The translations under genes and the position numbers were made by a program. The notes below the pieces were generated by a model, which worked only from the letters and a program-made list of their open reading frames with translations, searched no databases and was not told the DNA's origin. From assembly GCA_002482435.1 (NCBI GenBank), contig DLFZ01000169.1, positions 16,578-23,711 of the forward strand: a stretch of DNA of 7,134 nucleotides, in the 5' to 3' direction. Shown piece after piece: positions 5,599 through 7,134 of this stretch. This DNA comes from Christensenella sp. UBA7707. Its GTDB lineage: Bacteria > Bacillota > Clostridia > Christensenellales > CAG-138. Position 1 is the first letter of the stretch. Each line of letters starts with the position of its first letter.

Positions 5599-6795
5599 AT
5601 GAGCCAGTTTACGGCAGTTTTGGATGTAGGCAGCTCGAAGATCATATGCTTGATCTGTAGCCCCAACGGCAAAGGCGGGGTGCTGGTGCATGGCGCCGGC
5701 GTATGCGAATACAAGGGCTATAAGCATGGCGTGTTCGCCGACGAAAAAAACGTGGTCAGCGCCATTGAACGCGCCATAGAATCCGCCGAAAACGAATGCA
5801 AGCGCACCGTGCGCCACATAAGCGTAGGCGTGCCTGCGCCGTTCATCCAGCTTGTGCTGCGGCAGGCGGAAGTTACGCCGCACCGCAGAAATATTTTTTC
5901 CGAGCAGGATGTGGATACACTGATCGATGAATCGCTCCGATTCGATTTTCCCGAGGGGTTCGAGCTGATGCACTCCACGCCCGTGGAGTTTGAAACCTCA
6001 GGCAACGTTCGCCTCGATCCGCCGATTGGGATTAGCGCGCAAAGCGTGCGCGCGACCGTTTCCCATGCGTTTGTGGATTCACGCTTTAAAACGCTTATCA
6101 CGGATACGCTGCGCGCGGCGGCCATCCAAACCGATATGTTCGTGGCCGTTCCTCTTGCGGAAACGCTTTTTATCGCTCCAGAGGAGGACAGGCAGTCATC
6201 TACGGTGCTTTTGGATGTTGGTGGTACGCATACGGATGTGTGCGTCGTCAAAAACGGAGCGCTCGTCGATTTTCGCACCATACGCATCGGCGGAACGCAC
6301 TTTGCTTCGGATATCGCCTACGGCCTTCGGTTGAGCGTGCCGGTTGCAGAGAATATCAAACGCCGTTATGTTTATTCCCTTGATTATCAGGACAGCATAG
6401 ATATCGTAAAGATGCCCGGCGGCGGTATGCTTCGCGTGGATCATGAAGCCATTCAGTTCATCGTCGAGGCAAGGAGCCGCGAGCTTGCGGGCTTTGTCGT
6501 GGAAGCGCTCAGGGAAATGGGCGTGGAGGAAGCCTTTAAGCCTCCCATTTACCTTACCGGCGGCGGTGTTGCGCTTATGCGCGGCAGCGCGGAGTTTTTT
6601 GAAAGGTGCATCGGCGTAGGCGTGGAGGTGCGCATGCCGTGGATGCCGCGGCTGAGCTCCCCAAATTACGCTTCCGCATTTTCGGTGATGGATTTTGTGA
6701 TACACGCAGGTGGCGATGCAGGCCAGTCGCGGCTGGAGGGTTCTTCGCAACGCGGCGGAATTATCGGAGTTCTTCGGGATTTTTTTGAGAAATAG
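5599..6795 (+). CDS. ftsA: FtsA, actin-like divisome protein
   Basis: FtsA is an actin-like ATPase that tethers FtsZ filaments to the inner face of the membrane and recruits later division proteins. From ATG 5599 it has 398 residues, slightly short of the usual 410-440. Visible parts are the phosphate-1 motif VLDVGSSK (7-14), the FtsA-specific 1C subdomain at about 80-160, the phosphate-2 motif [11 protein letters not shown] (204-214), the connecting stretch [14 protein letters not shown] (230-243) with AENIKRRY (250-257), and the adenosine-binding [12 protein letters not shown] (318-329). After a Gly/Ser-rich linker (about 371-388) the protein ends in [12 protein letters not shown] (387-398), an amphipathic helix that matches the conserved membrane-targeting sequence. 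Its stop TAG forms part of the ftsZ ribosome binding site, so ftsA and ftsZ are closely linked in translation. A start at GTG 5566 would add 11 residues and is less likely. Confidence 0.96.
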   Translation: MSQFTAVLDVGSSKIICLICSPNGKGGVLVHGAGVCEYKGYKHGVFADEKNVVSAIERAIESAENECKRTVRHISVGVPAPFIQLVLRQAEVTPHRRNIFSEQDVDTLIDESLRFDFPEGFELMHSTPVEFETSGNVRLDPPIGISAQSVRATVSHAFVDSRFKTLITDTLRAAAIQTDMFVAVPLAETLFIAPEEDRQSSTVLLDVGGTHTDVCVVKNGALVDFRTIRIGGTHFASDIAYGLRLSVPVAENIKRRYVYSLDYQDSIDIVKMPGGGMLRVDHEAIQFIVEARSRELAGFVVEALREMGVEEAFKPPIYLTGGGVALMRGSAEFFERCIGVGVEVRMPWMPRLSSPNYASAFSVMDFVIHAGGDAGQSRLEGSSQRGGIIGVLRDFFEK

Positions 6796-6800
6796 GAGGA
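6794..6800 (+). promoter_or_regulatory. ribosome binding site of ftsZ
   Basis: AGGAGGA is close to a perfect match to the 16S rRNA anti-Shine-Dalgarno sequence and lies six bases before ATG 6807. Its first two bases belong to the ftsA stop codon, so ribosomes ending on ftsA arrive at the ftsZ start. A stronger site than at ftsA fits the higher FtsZ level cells need. Confidence 0.9.
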
Positions 6801-6806
6801 AAGCGT

Positions 6807-7134
6807 ATGCCCATTGGTTTAGAGCTGGATTTTGAAAGCGGCCAGTTCGCACAACTCAAAGTGGTTGGTGTGGGAGGCGCGGGGAACAACGCCGTGAACC
6901 GCATGATCCAGTACGGCTTGCGCGGCGTGGAGTTCATCTCCATCAATACGGATAAGCAGGCGCTTTATCTTTCGCGCGCAAACCAGAAGATTCAGGTCGG
7001 CGAAAAGCTCACCAAGGGGCTTGGAGCGGGCGCAGATCCTGACGTTGGCCGCAAGGCCGCCGAGGAGAGCCGCGACAGCATTACCGCAGCGCTCAAGGGG
7101 GCAGATCTTATCTTTATCACCGCCGGCATGGGCG
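6807..7134 (+). CDS. ftsZ: FtsZ, tubulin-like division GTPase (5' part)
   Basis: FtsZ polymerises with GTP into the cytoplasmic ring that organises division. The window holds the first 109 complete codons, starting at ATG 6807 and running off the end. After a short N-terminal stretch (about 16 residues) come [18 protein letters not shown] (17-34), the first nucleotide-binding loop, and [11 protein letters not shown] (43-53), which matches the conserved T2 region. [21 protein letters not shown] (68-88 in total) covers the T3 region. The fragment stops within ITAGMGG, the start of the tubulin signature GGGTGTG. All motifs visible are canonical and the frame is clean. The gene follows ftsA by 11 bases and shares its transcript. 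Confidence 0.97.
   Translation, partial: MPIGLELDFESGQFAQLKVVGVGGAGNNAVNRMIQYGLRGVEFISINTDKQALYLSRANQKIQVGEKLTKGLGAGADPDVGRKAAEESRDSITAALKGADLIFITAGMG

Noticed and set aside
5566..5601. GTG at 5566 as the ftsA start
   Set aside because: It adds 11 residues not expected in FtsA and has a weaker ribosome binding site than ATG 5599, where the family N-terminus begins.
5292..5714. 140-codon open frame on the - strand across the ftsQ end and ftsA start
   Set aside because: It covers the low-complexity ftsQ tail and a promoter-like gap, has no recognisable domain, and overlaps two firmly identified genes.
1..7134. Mobile elements, CRISPR arrays, phage or defence genes
   Set aside because: No transposase, integrase, regular repeat-spacer array or defence protein is present on either strand; all substantial coding sequence is accounted for by cell-wall and division genes.

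Overview
This window is a stretch of a division and cell-wall (dcw) gene cluster from a Gram-positive bacterium, most likely a moderately GC-rich member of the Clostridia or a relative (phylum Bacillota). That placement is inferred from the gene order, the strong AGGAGG-type ribosome binding sites, and a FtsQ/DivIB protein with a basic N-terminus and a Pro/Glu/Thr-rich tail. Every supported gene is on the + strand. The order is mraY (3' part) - murD - ftsW/spoVE-type SEDS gene - murA - ftsQ/divIB - ftsA - ftsZ (5' part). The window cuts mraY and ftsZ at its two ends.

The genes serve one process. MraY makes lipid I, MurD adds D-glutamate to UDP-MurNAc-L-Ala, and MurA commits UDP-GlcNAc to the pathway. 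The SEDS protein polymerises lipid II. FtsZ, FtsA and DivIB build and tether the divisome that directs this synthesis to the septum. The genes usually found between ftsW and ftsQ in such clusters (murG, murC, murB) are absent here, so ftsW is followed directly by murA.

Layout: mraY ends at 411. A 186-bp gap follows and holds a compact three-helix RNA-like structure (about 433-561) running straight into seven Ts, then a clear ribosome binding site for murD (598-1962). A 104-bp gap with short competing hairpins precedes ftsW (2067-3203). A 50-bp gap holds a hairpin that covers the murA ribosome binding site (murA 3254-4513). murA and ftsQ overlap by one base (ftsQ 4513-5460). A 138-bp AT-richer gap with promoter-like sequence leads to ftsA (5599-6795), and ftsZ starts 11 bases later at 6807.

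The protein-coding content is ordinary. The part that deserves attention is the RNA structure in the gaps, above all the mraY-murD element, which I do not recognise as any riboswitch or RNA class I know. All pairings were found by eye and no folding or database search was run.
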